Assembly: GCF_004005815.1 (NCBI RefSeq)
Contig: NZ_SACK01000010.1
Span: 1-64,000 of the forward strand
DNA from: Mucilaginibacter limnophilus
GTDB lineage: Bacteria > Bacteroidota > Bacteroidia > Sphingobacteriales > Sphingobacteriaceae
Reading direction: 5' to 3'
DNA length: 64,000 bases
The notes below the pieces were generated by a model. The model saw nothing but the letters and a program-made list of their open reading frames with translations. It was not told the DNA's origin and did not search any database. The translations under genes were made by a program, and so were the position numbers. How positions within the stretch are numbered: the stretch's first letter is position 1; each line of letters starts with the position of its first letter. This document shows positions 16,591 to 26,534 of this stretch, piece after piece.

Positions 16591-17310
16591 TTATTCAACC
16601 TTTTTTATTTCAGACGAACCTGATTCATGATTCGTTACATTTTTAGGATTGCCTTTGTATTCAATTGACGAGCCGCCGCTGGTGTTTACGTTAAGCGAGT
16701 TAAGCACATTTATCTTACAGTCTGACGCGCCGGAGGTTTCAATAGAGTAATCGCCTACTACAAAATTAAAAGCATCAATATTGCCGCTTCCGCTTAACTC
16801 GACACGATGCGAGCCTGCCTGTCCTTTTAACCTTAGTTCGGTAGCGCCGCTACCTTCGGTACGTACATTGGCGGCGTTCAGGTCAAGGTCGGCTTTGCTT
16901 GAACCGGAAAAATCAAGGTCAAGGTCTTTCACATTAAGCCTTCCGTCTGAATACAGTTCAATAGCGCCCGAAGCGTCGATACCTTCAAGGTTACGTACGC
17001 CTATAACCAGCTGTGCCTGCTGTGTTGAACAAAGACTCTTTTTTGTTTTTATTGAAAGCACACCTCCGCTTACCGAGGTTTTCACCAGGTTTTGCAGGTT
17101 ATCGTCAATGGTAACGGCTACGGTTTGTGAGCTATCCTGCTTTAATATGATCTTATATCCTCCGCCTACATCAATCTTTGTAAAATCGTCTACCTTACGT
17201 GTATCGGTAACTACTTTACCCGAGCCTTCTTTACAGGCCATATTGCATGATGAAAAAATAGTTGCTGTTAAACCTGCGATAGCTAAAATAATGTAAGTGG
17301 TGGTTTTCAT
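16591..17310 (-). CDS. Head-GIN domain (DUF2807) lipoprotein
   Basis: The 239-residue protein has a lipoprotein signal (MKTTTYIILAIAGLTATIFSSC, lipid Cys at 22) and one beta-helix head-GIN domain, recognisable by repeated short strands such as KIDVGGGYKIILKQD, GIDASGAIELYSDG, VELSGSGNIDAF and IETSGASDCKINV. These domains were described as adhesin-head-like but their ligands are not known; attachment to the outer membrane is inferred. A related non-lipidated protein is encoded upstream on the same strand, with a terminator between. Confidence 0.8.
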   Translation of the reverse strand: MKTTTYIILAIAGLTATIFSSCNMACKEGSGKVVTDTRKVDDFTKIDVGGGYKIILKQDSSQTVAVTIDDNLQNLVKTSVSGGVLSIKTKKSLCSTQQAQLVIGVRNLEGIDASGAIELYSDGRLNVKDLDLDFSGSSKADLDLNAANVRTEGSGATELRLKGQAGSHRVELSGSGNIDAFNFVVGDYSIETSGASDCKINVLNSLNVNTSGGSSIEYKGNPKNVTNHESGSSEIKKVE

Positions 17311-17375
17311 ATCAGTGTATTTAGTTTGAAGTTTATGACGTTGATCAGTTAATTGAAGTTACACATTTTAAAAAG

Positions 17376-17405
17376 AAAAGCCATCATGTTTAAAACGACG
17401 GCTTT
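17376..17405 (-). terminator. Terminator after the second head-GIN gene
   Basis: AAAAGCCATC pairs with GACGGCTTT (one G-U) and the minus-strand tail is TTTTCTTTTTAAAA, a good T-tract. Confidence 0.75.
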
Positions 17406-17443
17406 CCCAGGATATATGATAGACTTTTGCAAAAGTGAGTGAA

Positions 17444-18049
17444 TTATAATACAGCCAGTTCGTTACTGCTTACTTTATAACCATCGTTGCTGCGTACTAC
17501 GCGGGCAGTGTTAAAAGCTACCAGGTTGCCATAGTTAACGCTGGTTGAACGGCCGTAGTTAAGCGCATATTCGTTAACGTTACCGGTAAGGTCGGCTTTG
17601 GCGTTGTCAGCTACAGTTATGTTAGCGCTGTATGAGTTAATATCCAGTTTCGCGGCAGCTGTGTTGTGCAATTCAACGTCAAGCTGGATAGCTGAAAGCT
17701 TACCAAAGCTTTTAACGGTTGAGTTGTCATATGCTGCAATTGCACGAACGTCTTTTGCGGTTACCCATACTACCAGTTTTTTATTGGTGTATGATGCGAT
17801 GCGCAGTACGCCGTTTTTGTTTTGTACCATTGCGTTTTCTGCATAGTAACGGTTGTAAACTTTAACCTGATCGGCGCTGCCGTCAGATACATACAGCTCA
17901 ACGTTACCGCGAACCTCTATTTTAGTAATGTTGCTTACATCGGTTAACACGGTAGCGGCGCTGTCGTTGTTATCATCGGCTTTAACGGTATTTACTGTAC
18001 CTAAACCTAATGTTAACATTGTTGCAAGGGTGATTATTGTAGTTTTCAT
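17444..18049 (-). CDS. Exported head-GIN-like (DUF2807) protein
   Basis: A 201-residue protein with a cleavable signal peptide (MKTTIITLATMLTLGLGTVNTVKA) and a beta-strand-rich body with GIN-type motifs: KIEVRGNVELYVSDGS, VRAIAAYDNSTVKSFG, LDINSYSANITVADNAKADLTG. No lipobox is seen, so it is likely periplasmic or secreted. I chose the ATG at 18049; an upstream in-frame start at 18133 would put 28 residues before the signal peptide. It resembles the next gene in start sequence and fold, so the two are probably paralogues. Confidence 0.75.
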   Translation of the reverse strand: MKTTIITLATMLTLGLGTVNTVKADDNNDSAATVLTDVSNITKIEVRGNVELYVSDGSADQVKVYNRYYAENAMVQNKNGVLRIASYTNKKLVVWVTAKDVRAIAAYDNSTVKSFGKLSAIQLDVELHNTAAAKLDINSYSANITVADNAKADLTGNVNEYALNYGRSTSVNYGNLVAFNTARVVRSNDGYKVSSNELAVL

Positions 18050-18584
18050 GATTGTTATATTTTTGATTGTGATTGTGTTATTTAATATTTCTTTGTTTTT
18101 AATTACACCAATAAGACGGCGGTACAATAGCAAACGTTACAGCGGATTAGCTTCAATTAGGCATATTGGGTGTAATCCTCGGTGAACTACCGTTTTTTAT
18201 CGGCGAAATACCATAGTGTAAAAACTACACTTTTCACATTTAAATCAAAAAAGCCACATTTTTGCACAGAAATGCACATTATTTATTATGCATACATAAG
18301 AGTTGCAACGTTTATTTTGGAGGAAAAAATTTTATCAAATAATTAGTTAGCCCTTTGAGTGGATGGCTTCATAAACGTAGTACTACATCATCCCAAACTT
18401 GTTTCGGGATCTCACTAAGTAAGGTTTTGAATTGCAGATGAGATGCCGAAACAAGTTCGGCATGACCGGTAATTAAGTCTCTTTCAGTGGAGAGGGATTT
18501 GGGGTGAGATTAATGATGAGATCTTTTACGCCCCGCTCACAATGACTAAATAGATTACTTCGTTTATCAGCAAACAATGGCTTT
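18050..18584. other. Gene-free region between head-GIN and recQ genes
   Basis: The 535 bases are AT-rich near the head-GIN start (promoter region) and contain a family A palindrome at 18388-18466. No open frame with coding character, RNA gene or terminator hairpin was seen for recQ. Confidence 0.55.
18388..18466. repeat. Dispersed palindrome, family A (copy 3)
   Basis: Arms TCATCCCAAACTTGTTTCGG and CCGAAACAAGTTCGGCATGA face each other. It closely matches the second element of the cluster at 13870-13951. Confidence 0.75.
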
Positions 18585-20480
18585 TTACAAATAATACCGC
18601 TCCCCATCCCCTTTTATCCTGCCCGAATCAAGCAACTGACGGATGGCGTTTATCTTTTGCTTGTCGTTGCCTTTTTGCAGAGACGATATCAGTTCATCCA
18701 GACTCATGGTATTGCCGCTTAGCGCCTGCATAATGTCGTTTGTAATAACATCCATAATGTCTTTCCTGTCTTCATTACGACGCTCTTCAAGGCATACATC
18801 ACAGATACCGCATTTACGGGCATTATCTTCGTCAAAGTAAGCAAGCAGCATCTGGCTGCGGCATTTCTGGTGGGTGGCATACGCAAGCACCGCTTCTACC
18901 TTGGTGCGGTAAATAGTTCGACGCTCATCGATATATGCTTTATTGATATATAGTTCACTTGCCTGCAGACGTGGTTTCAGGTAGGTAACCTGCGGCTGAT
19001 CGGTTTGCTGCAGGTAGCTGATAATCTTGTAATCCTGTAATTGTTTTAGGCCTTCAATCACCTGCTGCACGCTCATGCCTGTACGACGTGCCAGTTCAAA
19101 TTCTTTTACACGGACATAATTATCAAATGCCCCGCCATACGATCGTAGCAGCGTTTTAATAAAGGCATCCCACCCGGGGTTAGCCACCTGGAAACCGTAC
19201 AATTCTTCATTCAGCACCTCAAACCTGAAACGCGACGGCAGGAAAACACTCTCATTGAACGAGAGATATTCATCCTGTTCTAAAAATTTAAGCGCGTTTA
19301 GCGTTTTAAATATGTCGAGCTTAAAGCGGTCGGCAAAGCTGCTGATGTCAAAATCAAAACTTAAACCTGCCCCGGCGCCATAAGCCACCTGAAACTGGTT
19401 AGCCAGATGATGATACACCTGTTTTATCTCATCAACTGTTGGAAAACTGCTTGTAAGTTTACGCTCCTGCCGGGCACGGTCGGCCGGACTGTACAGCAAC
19501 ACGCCATACGCCTTTTGCCCGTCGCGCCCTGCCCTGCCCGCTTCCTGGTAATAAGCTTCCAGGCTTTCGGGTATATCTTTATGTATTACGAAACGCACAT
19601 CAGGCTTATCTATGCCCATGCCAAAGGCGCTGGTTGCTACTATTACCTGCGTACGGCCCTGTTTCCACTCGTCCTGCCTTACCGTACGCTCGTCCATAGT
19701 TAAACCGGCGTGATAATTAGCCGCGCTGATACCATTCTGCTGATAAAACCGCGCAATTTCAACCGTCTCTTTACGGCTGCGTACATACACAATGCCGCTG
19801 CCTTTAACGCCGTTGGCAACGCTCAGCAGCTTGCGGAACTTATCTTCGGTATGCTGCACTACATAGCTTAGATTACGGCGCTCAAAACTTTGCTGGAATA
19901 GCTTTGACCCGGGTTTAAATTGCAGCTTTTGCTGGATATCGTCCTTTACATCGGCGGTAGCCGTAGCGGTAAGCGCCAGTACAGGTACTTTCGGGTGAAT
20001 GGCCCTTATGTCGGCAACATGCAGATACGGTGGCCGGAAATCATATCCCCACTGCGAGATACAGTGCGCCTCGTCAACCGCTATCATATTCACTTTCATG
20101 TAAGCGATACGCTCACGCACCAGTTCGCTCAGCAGTCGCTCGGGCGACAGGTAGAGGAACTTCACCGGGCCGTAGATACAGTTATCCAGCGCGATATCGA
20201 TTTCCCGCTTGCCCATACCCGACACAATAGCCACCGCCTCTATGCCCTTTTCCCTCAGGTTCTCTACCTGGTCTTTCATTAACGCGATAAGCGGCGAAAT
20301 TACAATACAGATACCTTCCATGGCAATGGCAGGCACCTGGAAACATACTGACTTACCGCCACCGGTAGGCAGCAATGCCAGCGTATCATTACCGGCAAGT
20401 ACCGAATTAATTATATCTTCCTGTAAAGGACGAAAGGTATCGTGTTTCCAGTAATGCTGTAGTATACGGTGGATTGTCAT
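18585..20480 (-). CDS. recQ: ATP-dependent DNA helicase RecQ
   Basis: A 631-residue superfamily 2 helicase acting in recombination and fork repair. Helicase motifs are LLPTGGGKSVCFQ (Walker A), AVDEAHCISQWG (DEAH box and aromatic loop start), ALTATAT, and QEAGRAGRDG (motif VI). The zinc cluster (KCRSQMLLAYFDEDNARKCG, then ICDVC) stands about 200 residues after motif VI rather than right after it, and only about 80 residues follow, without a recognisable HRDC domain. This differs from E. coli RecQ order. It is divergent from the amidohydrolase gene, 72 bases apart. Confidence 0.88.
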   Translation of the reverse strand: MTIHRILQHYWKHDTFRPLQEDIINSVLAGNDTLALLPTGGGKSVCFQVPAIAMEGICIVISPLIALMKDQVENLREKGIEAVAIVSGMGKREIDIALDNCIYGPVKFLYLSPERLLSELVRERIAYMKVNMIAVDEAHCISQWGYDFRPPYLHVADIRAIHPKVPVLALTATATADVKDDIQQKLQFKPGSKLFQQSFERRNLSYVVQHTEDKFRKLLSVANGVKGSGIVYVRSRKETVEIARFYQQNGISAANYHAGLTMDERTVRQDEWKQGRTQVIVATSAFGMGIDKPDVRFVIHKDIPESLEAYYQEAGRAGRDGQKAYGVLLYSPADRARQERKLTSSFPTVDEIKQVYHHLANQFQVAYGAGAGLSFDFDISSFADRFKLDIFKTLNALKFLEQDEYLSFNESVFLPSRFRFEVLNEELYGFQVANPGWDAFIKTLLRSYGGAFDNYVRVKEFELARRTGMSVQQVIEGLKQLQDYKIISYLQQTDQPQVTYLKPRLQASELYINKAYIDERRTIYRTKVEAVLAYATHQKCRSQMLLAYFDEDNARKCGICDVCLEERRNEDRKDIMDVITNDIMQALSGNTMSLDELISSLQKGNDKQKINAIRQLLDSGRIKGDGERYYL

Positions 20481-20552
20481 TTAAATGTGGCAATTGCAAA
20501 ACTGCTAAAGTGCATCAATATAATTAAATTCGCCGCTGTAATCGTTTCAAGC

Positions 20553-23500
20553 ATGAAAAAAGTTTACCTGTTCATTATATCTCTTCTTTCCACAGCCCCT
20601 GTATTCGCGCAAAAATGGAACATTGAAAACATTGTAGGTCAACCTAAAAAGGTAAGTATTACTACCGACGAAGGTACCTGGATGAATCTTGATGTTAGTC
20701 CCGACGGGAAAACCATTGTTTTCGACCTACTGGGCGATATTTACAGCCTGCCTGTTGAGGGCGGCCGCGCCACCATACTGGCCGGCGGACGTGCCTGGGA
20801 AGTGCAGCCACGTTTTAGCCCCGATGGGAAATACATCTCCTACACCAGTGATAAGGATGGCGGCGACAACATCTGGATAATGAACAGTAATGGTGATAAT
20901 AAGCATGCTATCACTAAAGAAAATTTCAGGTTATTGAACAACGCCTCATGGTCGCCTGATGGGGAGTACCTTGTTGCCCGTAAGCATTTTACCGCCCGCC
21001 GTTCGCTTGGCGCGGGCGAAATGTGGCTTTACTATAAAACCGGCGGCGATGGTATTCAGCTTACCAAACGTAAAAACGACCAGCAGGATGCCGGTGAACC
21101 AATCTTTTCGCCCGATGGCAAGTATGTTTACTGGAGCGAGGATGTAACGCCCGGCCCTTACTTTGAATACAACAAAGACCCATACGCGGGCATTTACGCC
21201 ATAAAACGGCTGAACCGCACAACCGGCGATATTGAAACCGTAACCGATGGCGGTGGTGGTGCATGCCGACCGCAGATATCACCTGACGGCAAGCTGCTGG
21301 CTTTCGTAAAACGTATCAGGCTGAAGAGCGTGCTATACCTGCATAACCTGGAAACAGGCGAAGAATGGCCTGTGTATGACGGCTTGTCGCACGATCAGCA
21401 GGAAACATGGGCCATCTTCGGCGTATACCCGAATTTCGGCTGGACTCCCGACAGCAAGAACATTATTTTTTATGCCAAAGGCGGAATATGGAAACTGGAT
21501 ATAAACAGCCTGAACGCAACAGAAATTCCTTTTGAAGTAAACTCGCAGCAATTGATTGCAGAATCATTGCACTTTAATCAGCGCGTGTTCCAGGATGAGT
21601 TTACTGCGAAAATGATCCGTCAGCTTACCACCTCGCCTGATGGCAAGCGAGTGGCCTTTAATGCAGCCGGATACATTTATATAAAAGACCTGCCCAACGG
21701 CAAACCCGAACGCATAACTACCACACCCGACTTTGAATACGAACCGAACTTCAGTCCGGACGGGCGTTACCTGGTATATGTTAACTGGACCGACGAACTT
21801 AAAGGATCAGTAAACAAAATAGACCTTGCAACCAAGCAGGTAACAAGGCTTACGGTTGATAAGGGTTTTTACTATTCGCCAAAGTTTTCAAACAAAGGCG
21901 ACCAGATAGTTTATCGAAAAGGCGTTGGTAACCAAAACGCAGGCTTTGCTTTTGGCGTTAACCCTGGTATTTATACCATATCTGCAAATGGCGACACACC
22001 GAGGATGGTGATTGACAATGGTATCCGCCCGCAGTTTTCGACAGATGATAGTAAGATATTTTATCAAAGCAGCGAAGGCGATAAAAAAGCTCTTAAAGTT
22101 GTCGATTTGAGCGGCGCTAATCAGCATACGCTTTATACGTCTACCTATGCTACGCAATTTGCGCCAAGTCCTGATGGCAAGTGGATGGCCTTTACAGAAC
22201 TGTATAACTGCTACATCACCCCGATGACCATGAGCGGCGGGGCGCAGGATCTGTCGGCAAGCAACAAGGCACTGCCCCTAAACAAACTTACCCGCGACGC
22301 GGGCACCTACCTGCATTGGAGCAAAGACAGCCAGAACCTGATGTGGACGCTTGGCCCCAAATACTATGTGCGCAACATTAAAGCCGCTTTTCCATACGCT
22401 GATGGCGTTCCGGATAAAACACCGGTTGTTGATACCAACGCTACTGCCGATATCGGTCTGCGCCTTAAAACTGATGCACCGCAAGGCAAAATAGCTTTTA
22501 CCAACGCGCGTATTATTTCTATGAAGGGTGAGGAAGTGATTGAAAAAGGTACTGTCGTTGTTATCAACAACAAGATATATAACGTGGGCAAGTCGACTGA
22601 TGTACAAGTTCCTGAGGATGCTAAGGTGTATGATCTGGCAGGAAAAACTATTATACCCGGATTAGTTGATGTGCATGCGCATTTAGGCGTTAGTCCGGAT
22701 GGTATTTCACCGCAGCAGGACTGGAATTACTACGCCAACCTTGCTTATGGTGTAACCACCGCGCACGATCCGTCAAGCAATACCGAAATGGTATTCAGCC
22801 AAAGCGAAATGCTGAAGGCCGGCAATATGGTTGGTCCGAGGGTGTATTCAACCGGAACAATTTTGTATGGCGCCGATGGCGATTTTAAAGCGGTGATCAA
22901 CAGTATTGACGATGCGCGTTCGAGCCTCCGCAGGTTGAAGGCGGTTGGTGCCTTCTCAGTAAAAAGCTACAACCAGCCACGCCGCGAACAACGTCAGCAG
23001 ATAATTGAAGCCGCCCGCGAACTGGGTATGGAAGTAGTACCCGAAGGTGGATCAACCTATTTCACCAATATGAACATGCTGCTTGACGGACACACCGGAA
23101 TTGAGCATAACATTCCCGTATGGCCCGTTTACAAGGATGTAAAAGCACTTTGGAACGCTACCAAAGTTGGCTATACCCCTACGCTGATTGTTTCATACGG
23201 TACACAATTTGGCGAGAACTACTGGTATGACCGCACTGAGGTGTGGAAGAACGACCGGCTGATGAGCTTAACGCCGCCTTCTATTATCGATTCCCGATCA
23301 CGCAGGCGCACAACTTCTGAGTATGGCGATTATGGCCATATTGAGGTATCAAAAGCGGTAAAATACATAGCCGATGGCGGCACGCGCGTAAACATGGGTT
23401 CGCACGGGCAGATACAGGGCATTGGTGCGCACTGGGAAATGTGGATGCTTGCACAAGGCGGAATGTCTCCGCTGCAGGTACTTCGCTGCGCCACGCTTAA

Positions 23501-23792
23501 CGGAGCGAATTACCTGGGTATGGATAAAGAGATAGGTTCGCTTGAACCAGGTAAACTGGCCGACCTTGTTGTATTAGACGATAACCCGCTGGAAGATATC
23601 CGCAATACCGCAAGTGTGCGTTATGTGATGGTAAATGGTCGTTTGTATGATGCCGAATCAATGAACGAAATAGGCAACCGTGAAAAGCCTCGTCTGCGTT
23701 TCTGGTGGCAAATGACACGCGGTGGCGATATGCTGAACCTGCCGGTAAACACTACTGAAACGTATCAGTACACTACACAGGATTGTGATTAG
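20553..23792 (+). CDS. Exported TolB-like propeller / amidohydrolase fusion
   Basis: A 1079-residue protein with a signal peptide (MKKVYLFIISLLSTAPVFAQ). The first 600 or so residues are TolB-type beta-propeller blades, with at least five SPDGK-like motifs (VSPDGKTIVF, FSPDGKYISY, WSPDGEYLV, TSPDGKRVAF). The C-terminal part is an amidohydrolase with the metal pair H708 and H710 (VDVHAHLG) and the family ending GSLEPGKLADLVVLDDNPL. It likely hydrolyses a cyclic amide or peptide bond in the periplasm; substrate unknown. The start at 20553 is chosen since an earlier frame overlaps recQ and precedes the signal peptide. Confidence 0.85.
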   Translation: MKKVYLFIISLLSTAPVFAQKWNIENIVGQPKKVSITTDEGTWMNLDVSPDGKTIVFDLLGDIYSLPVEGGRATILAGGRAWEVQPRFSPDGKYISYTSDKDGGDNIWIMNSNGDNKHAITKENFRLLNNASWSPDGEYLVARKHFTARRSLGAGEMWLYYKTGGDGIQLTKRKNDQQDAGEPIFSPDGKYVYWSEDVTPGPYFEYNKDPYAGIYAIKRLNRTTGDIETVTDGGGGACRPQISPDGKLLAFVKRIRLKSVLYLHNLETGEEWPVYDGLSHDQQETWAIFGVYPNFGWTPDSKNIIFYAKGGIWKLDINSLNATEIPFEVNSQQLIAESLHFNQRVFQDEFTAKMIRQLTTSPDGKRVAFNAAGYIYIKDLPNGKPERITTTPDFEYEPNFSPDGRYLVYVNWTDELKGSVNKIDLATKQVTRLTVDKGFYYSPKFSNKGDQIVYRKGVGNQNAGFAFGVNPGIYTISANGDTPRMVIDNGIRPQFSTDDSKIFYQSSEGDKKALKVVDLSGANQHTLYTSTYATQFAPSPDGKWMAFTELYNCYITPMTMSGGAQDLSASNKALPLNKLTRDAGTYLHWSKDSQNLMWTLGPKYYVRNIKAAFPYADGVPDKTPVVDTNATADIGLRLKTDAPQGKIAFTNARIISMKGEEVIEKGTVVVINNKIYNVGKSTDVQVPEDAKVYDLAGKTIIPGLVDVHAHLGVSPDGISPQQDWNYYANLAYGVTTAHDPSSNTEMVFSQSEMLKAGNMVGPRVYSTGTILYGADGDFKAVINSIDDARSSLRRLKAVGAFSVKSYNQPRREQRQQIIEAARELGMEVVPEGGSTYFTNMNMLLDGHTGIEHNIPVWPVYKDVKALWNATKVGYTPTLIVSYGTQFGENYWYDRTEVWKNDRLMSLTPPSIIDSRSRRRTTSEYGDYGHIEVSKAVKYIADGGTRVNMGSHGQIQGIGAHWEMWMLAQGGMSPLQVLRCATLNGANYLGMDKEIGSLEPGKLADLVVLDDNPLEDIRNTASVRYVMVNGRLYDAESMNEIGNREKPRLRFWWQMTRGGDMLNLPVNTTETYQYTTQDCD

Positions 23793-23832
23793 GTTGTTGA
23801 AGGTGTAAGGTTATCTACAGACAACTTTATTT

Positions 23833-23892
23833 GTCATGCTGAGGTACGAAGCATCTATCAGCGAACAGATCCTTCGCTACGCTCAGGATGAC
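23833..23892. repeat. Dispersed palindrome, family A (copy 4)
   Basis: GTCATGCTGAGGTACGAAGC at the left faces CCTTCGCTACGCTCAGGATGAC at the right, between the convergent amidohydrolase and esterase genes and 10 bases from the esterase stop. Confidence 0.75.
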
Positions 23893-23901
23893 GAAAAAGA
23901 A

Positions 23902-25029
23902 TTACCAACTCAGCCACTCATAAAATGCCGGGAACGACGTGCGCCACTGCTTTTCATTATGCCGCTCGCCTTTCAAAACAACAACCGGCGACTGTGCAGC
24001 CGTTTTGCTTTTTGGTTTGATGATATCATAGATCTTCTGCATGTCGGATGTCATGGTGCTGCCTTCCTGATCGCCGCAGGTAAAATAAAAGGCTGATGTT
24101 TTGTTAAGAGACGTTTGCTGCGCGTATTGAAATATTTCAGGATTTATCCAGAATGCAGGCGAGAACACACCTGCCTTGCCGAATATTTCAGGATGTTTTA
24201 GTATTGCGTAAAATGAAATCAGTCCGCCCATTGAGCTGCCCGCTATGGCGGTATGCCTGGCATCCTTTTTAGTGCGATAGTGTGCATCGATATAAGGCTT
24301 CAGGGTGTTTACTAAAAATTCAATGTACTTATCTCCCTGCGCTTCCTTTGCATATTTGGACGGATACGGACTATACTCGGCCAAGCGTTCATTGCCGCCA
24401 TTATCAATACCCACTACAATACATTGCTTTTTAACAGGCAGTTTGTCCAGCGTTTCGTCAACACTCCATTCGCCAAAGTTACCGGTAGCCTCGTCAAAAA
24501 GATTTTGTCCGTCGTTCATGTAAAGCACAGGATATTTTTTTTCCGATGTTTCATAGTCAGCCGGCAGGTAAATCCATATCCGGCGCTGCCTGCCAAGTTG
24601 CGGCATATCAAACTTTTCGCTAATGATATGCACGTTGGCGCTGGCAGTGCGTTTAACTTCTTGTGCAGGTGCGTAATCCTGCCAGGCTGCTACGTTTAAA
24701 ACAATGGTAGTGTCGTGCACGATGTTATATTCGCGGTTGACTATAGCCTTTCCTGTCGAATCGCACTCAACCTTGTCCCAATTTCCGCGCGTCACTTTGA
24801 AACTAATCTTCCCTGCAAGCATATTTTTAATCAATACCGGCCCACTGCTACTACCTTGCATCTTCCAGGCATTATCGGCAGGATTCCATCCGTTAAAGTC
24901 CCCGGCCAAATACATCGCAGGCTTATCTTTTACAGCGTGATAGCTATCTATCTTAAAAACCACTTTTACTTGGGCGATAGTGGCTATACAATAAAAAGCA
25001 AAAAGATATGTAAGTATTGTTCTTTTCAT
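23902..25029 (-). CDS. Exported esterase with N-terminal immunoglobulin-like domain
   Basis: A 375-residue secreted alpha/beta hydrolase of the esterase D/enterochelin esterase type. After a signal peptide (MKRTILTYLFAFYCIATIAQ) comes a glycogen-binding-like E-set domain (AMYLAGDFNGWNPAD, residues about 38-52). The hydrolase domain starts near residue 130 with RRIWIYLPADYE; the nucleophile elbow is GSSMGG, and the likely catalytic His is in KGERHNEKQWR near the end. Such proteins cleave feruloyl, acetyl or siderophore esters; the substrate here is not evident. A palindromic repeat lies right after the gene. Confidence 0.83.
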   Translation of the reverse strand: MKRTILTYLFAFYCIATIAQVKVVFKIDSYHAVKDKPAMYLAGDFNGWNPADNAWKMQGSSSGPVLIKNMLAGKISFKVTRGNWDKVECDSTGKAIVNREYNIVHDTTIVLNVAAWQDYAPAQEVKRTASANVHIISEKFDMPQLGRQRRIWIYLPADYETSEKKYPVLYMNDGQNLFDEATGNFGEWSVDETLDKLPVKKQCIVVGIDNGGNERLAEYSPYPSKYAKEAQGDKYIEFLVNTLKPYIDAHYRTKKDARHTAIAGSSMGGLISFYAILKHPEIFGKAGVFSPAFWINPEIFQYAQQTSLNKTSAFYFTCGDQEGSTMTSDMQKIYDIIKPKSKTAAQSPVVVLKGERHNEKQWRTSFPAFYEWLSW

Positions 25030-25050
25030 AAAATCGGTTTAAAACGAAAA

Positions 25051-25073
25051 AGCCGGGTGCAAAACACCCGGCT
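25051..25073 (-). terminator. Terminator of gltA
   Basis: AGCCGGGTG pairs with CACCCGGCT, followed on the minus strand by TTTTCGTTTT. It lies between gltA and the esterase gene. Confidence 0.85.
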
Positions 25074-25094
25074 TAATTTATAAAAAAGAATTTG

Positions 25095-26381
25095 TTATCG
25101 TTTGTCCAAATCCACGTAACTGCGTGGTGTTTCGCCAGTGTATATCTGGCGCGGACGGCCGATAGGTTCTTTGTTTTCTTTCATTTCTTTCCACTGTGCA
25201 ATCCATCCCGGTAAACGGCCTAATGCAAACAGTACTGTGAACATATCTGTCGGGAAACCCAGTGCGCGGTAGATAATGCCTGAATAGAAATCCACATTCG
25301 GATAAAGCTTGCGCTGAACGAAGTAAGGATCTTTCAAAGCAACTTCCTCAAGTTGTTTGGCTATTTCAAGTACCTCATCATTAATACCCAGTTTCTCTAA
25401 AATATCGTCGCAAGCTTTTTTTATGATCTTAGCACGCGGATCAAAGTTCTTGTACACGCGGTGACCAAAGCCCATTAATCGGAACGGATCGTTCTTGTCT
25501 TTAGCTTTGGCTATCCATTTGTCGGTATCGCCACCATCCTGCTGTATTTTTTCAAGCATCTCGATAACCGCCTGGTTAGCGCCACCATGCAGCGGGCCCC
25601 AAAGTGCAGCTATACCTGCCGAAACTGAGGCATACAGGTTTGAATCAGAAGAACCAACGATACGCACTGTTGATGTTGAGCAGTTTTGCTCGTGATCAGC
25701 ATGCAGTATCAGCAACTTGTTCATGGCACTAACAATAACCGGGTCTATATCCACATCTTCGGTGCGTTGCCCGAAGGTCATGTGCAGGTAGTTGGTTACG
25801 TAATCAAACTTGTTTTTAGGATAGATATACGGGTGACCCAGCGAGCGTTTGTATATCCATGATACCAGCGTTGGCATTTTAGCCAGCGTTTTTATAATGC
25901 TGAGGTTGATCTCCTCAGGTGTTTGGTTTGTTTTAAGTGATTCAGGATAAAAAGCCGACAACGCGCAAACCGACGATGACAGCTGCCCCATAGGGTGCGA
26001 ACGCTGCGGAAATCCGTCGAAAAACTTCTTCATATCCTCGTGCACCAGCGTGTGGTGGCTCAGTTCATACTGAAAGTCTTCAAGCTGTTGTGCTGTAGGC
26101 AATTCACCGTAAATAAGCAGGTAAGCTACTTCTATAAAGGTTGATTTTTCGGCAAGCTCTTCAATTGAATAGCCGCGGTACCGTAAAATACCTTGTTCGC
26201 CATCTAAAAAAGTAATAGCGCTTTTGGTGGCGCCGGTGTTTTTGTAGCCAATATCAAGGGTTACATGGCCGCTTTCATCGCGTAGTTTAGAAATATCAAT
26301 AGCCTTCTCTCCTTCGGTGCCTGTAATCACCGGAAGATCATATGTTTTATCGCCTATAGTCAGTTTAGCTGTGTCGGACAT
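25095..26381 (-). CDS. gltA: Citrate synthase
   Basis: Condenses acetyl-CoA and oxaloacetate, the entry step of the TCA cycle. The 428-residue protein has the type I hexameric bacterial layout: N-terminal beta domain (AKLTIGDKTYDLPVITG), the active-site His in LWGPLHGGANQAV, the second His in MGFGHRVYKNFDPR and the catalytic Asp in YPNVDFYSG. The start at 26381 (MSDTAKL) fits the family; an ATG seven codons upstream adds residues without support. It is transcribed alone, with its own terminator. Confidence 0.95.
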   Translation of the reverse strand: MSDTAKLTIGDKTYDLPVITGTEGEKAIDISKLRDESGHVTLDIGYKNTGATKSAITFLDGEQGILRYRGYSIEELAEKSTFIEVAYLLIYGELPTAQQLEDFQYELSHHTLVHEDMKKFFDGFPQRSHPMGQLSSSVCALSAFYPESLKTNQTPEEINLSIIKTLAKMPTLVSWIYKRSLGHPYIYPKNKFDYVTNYLHMTFGQRTEDVDIDPVIVSAMNKLLILHADHEQNCSTSTVRIVGSSDSNLYASVSAGIAALWGPLHGGANQAVIEMLEKIQQDGGDTDKWIAKAKDKNDPFRLMGFGHRVYKNFDPRAKIIKKACDDILEKLGINDEVLEIAKQLEEVALKDPYFVQRKLYPNVDFYSGIIYRALGFPTDMFTVLFALGRLPGWIAQWKEMKENKEPIGRPRQIYTGETPRSYVDLDKR

Positions 26382-26399
26382 ATAAATAGTGTATTGCAG

Positions 26400-26407
26400 C
26401 AAATGTA
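26400..26407 (-). promoter_or_regulatory. -7 promoter box TACATTTG for gltA
   Basis: CAAATGTA on the plus strand reads TACATTTG on the minus strand, 18 bases before the chosen gltA ATG. This would place the transcript start downstream of the alternative ATG at 26402, supporting the shorter start. Confidence 0.5.
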
Positions 26408-26534
26408 AATAAATCTGCGTATTATTATCGCCTTAATGGCATTGTATTATAATTTTTATCTAAATTGTGATATTGTAATTATGATGAGTGCCGATACCTG
26501 TTATTAACTGACAACGACCCCTGAACTGCCTGGC

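Noticed and set aside
20469..20552. Upstream start for the amidohydrolase fusion
   Set aside because: It overlaps recQ and would place 28 residues before a clear signal peptide.
23836..24096. 86-residue plus-strand frame at the esterase 3' end
   Set aside because: It starts in a family A palindrome and continues antisense to the esterase gene.
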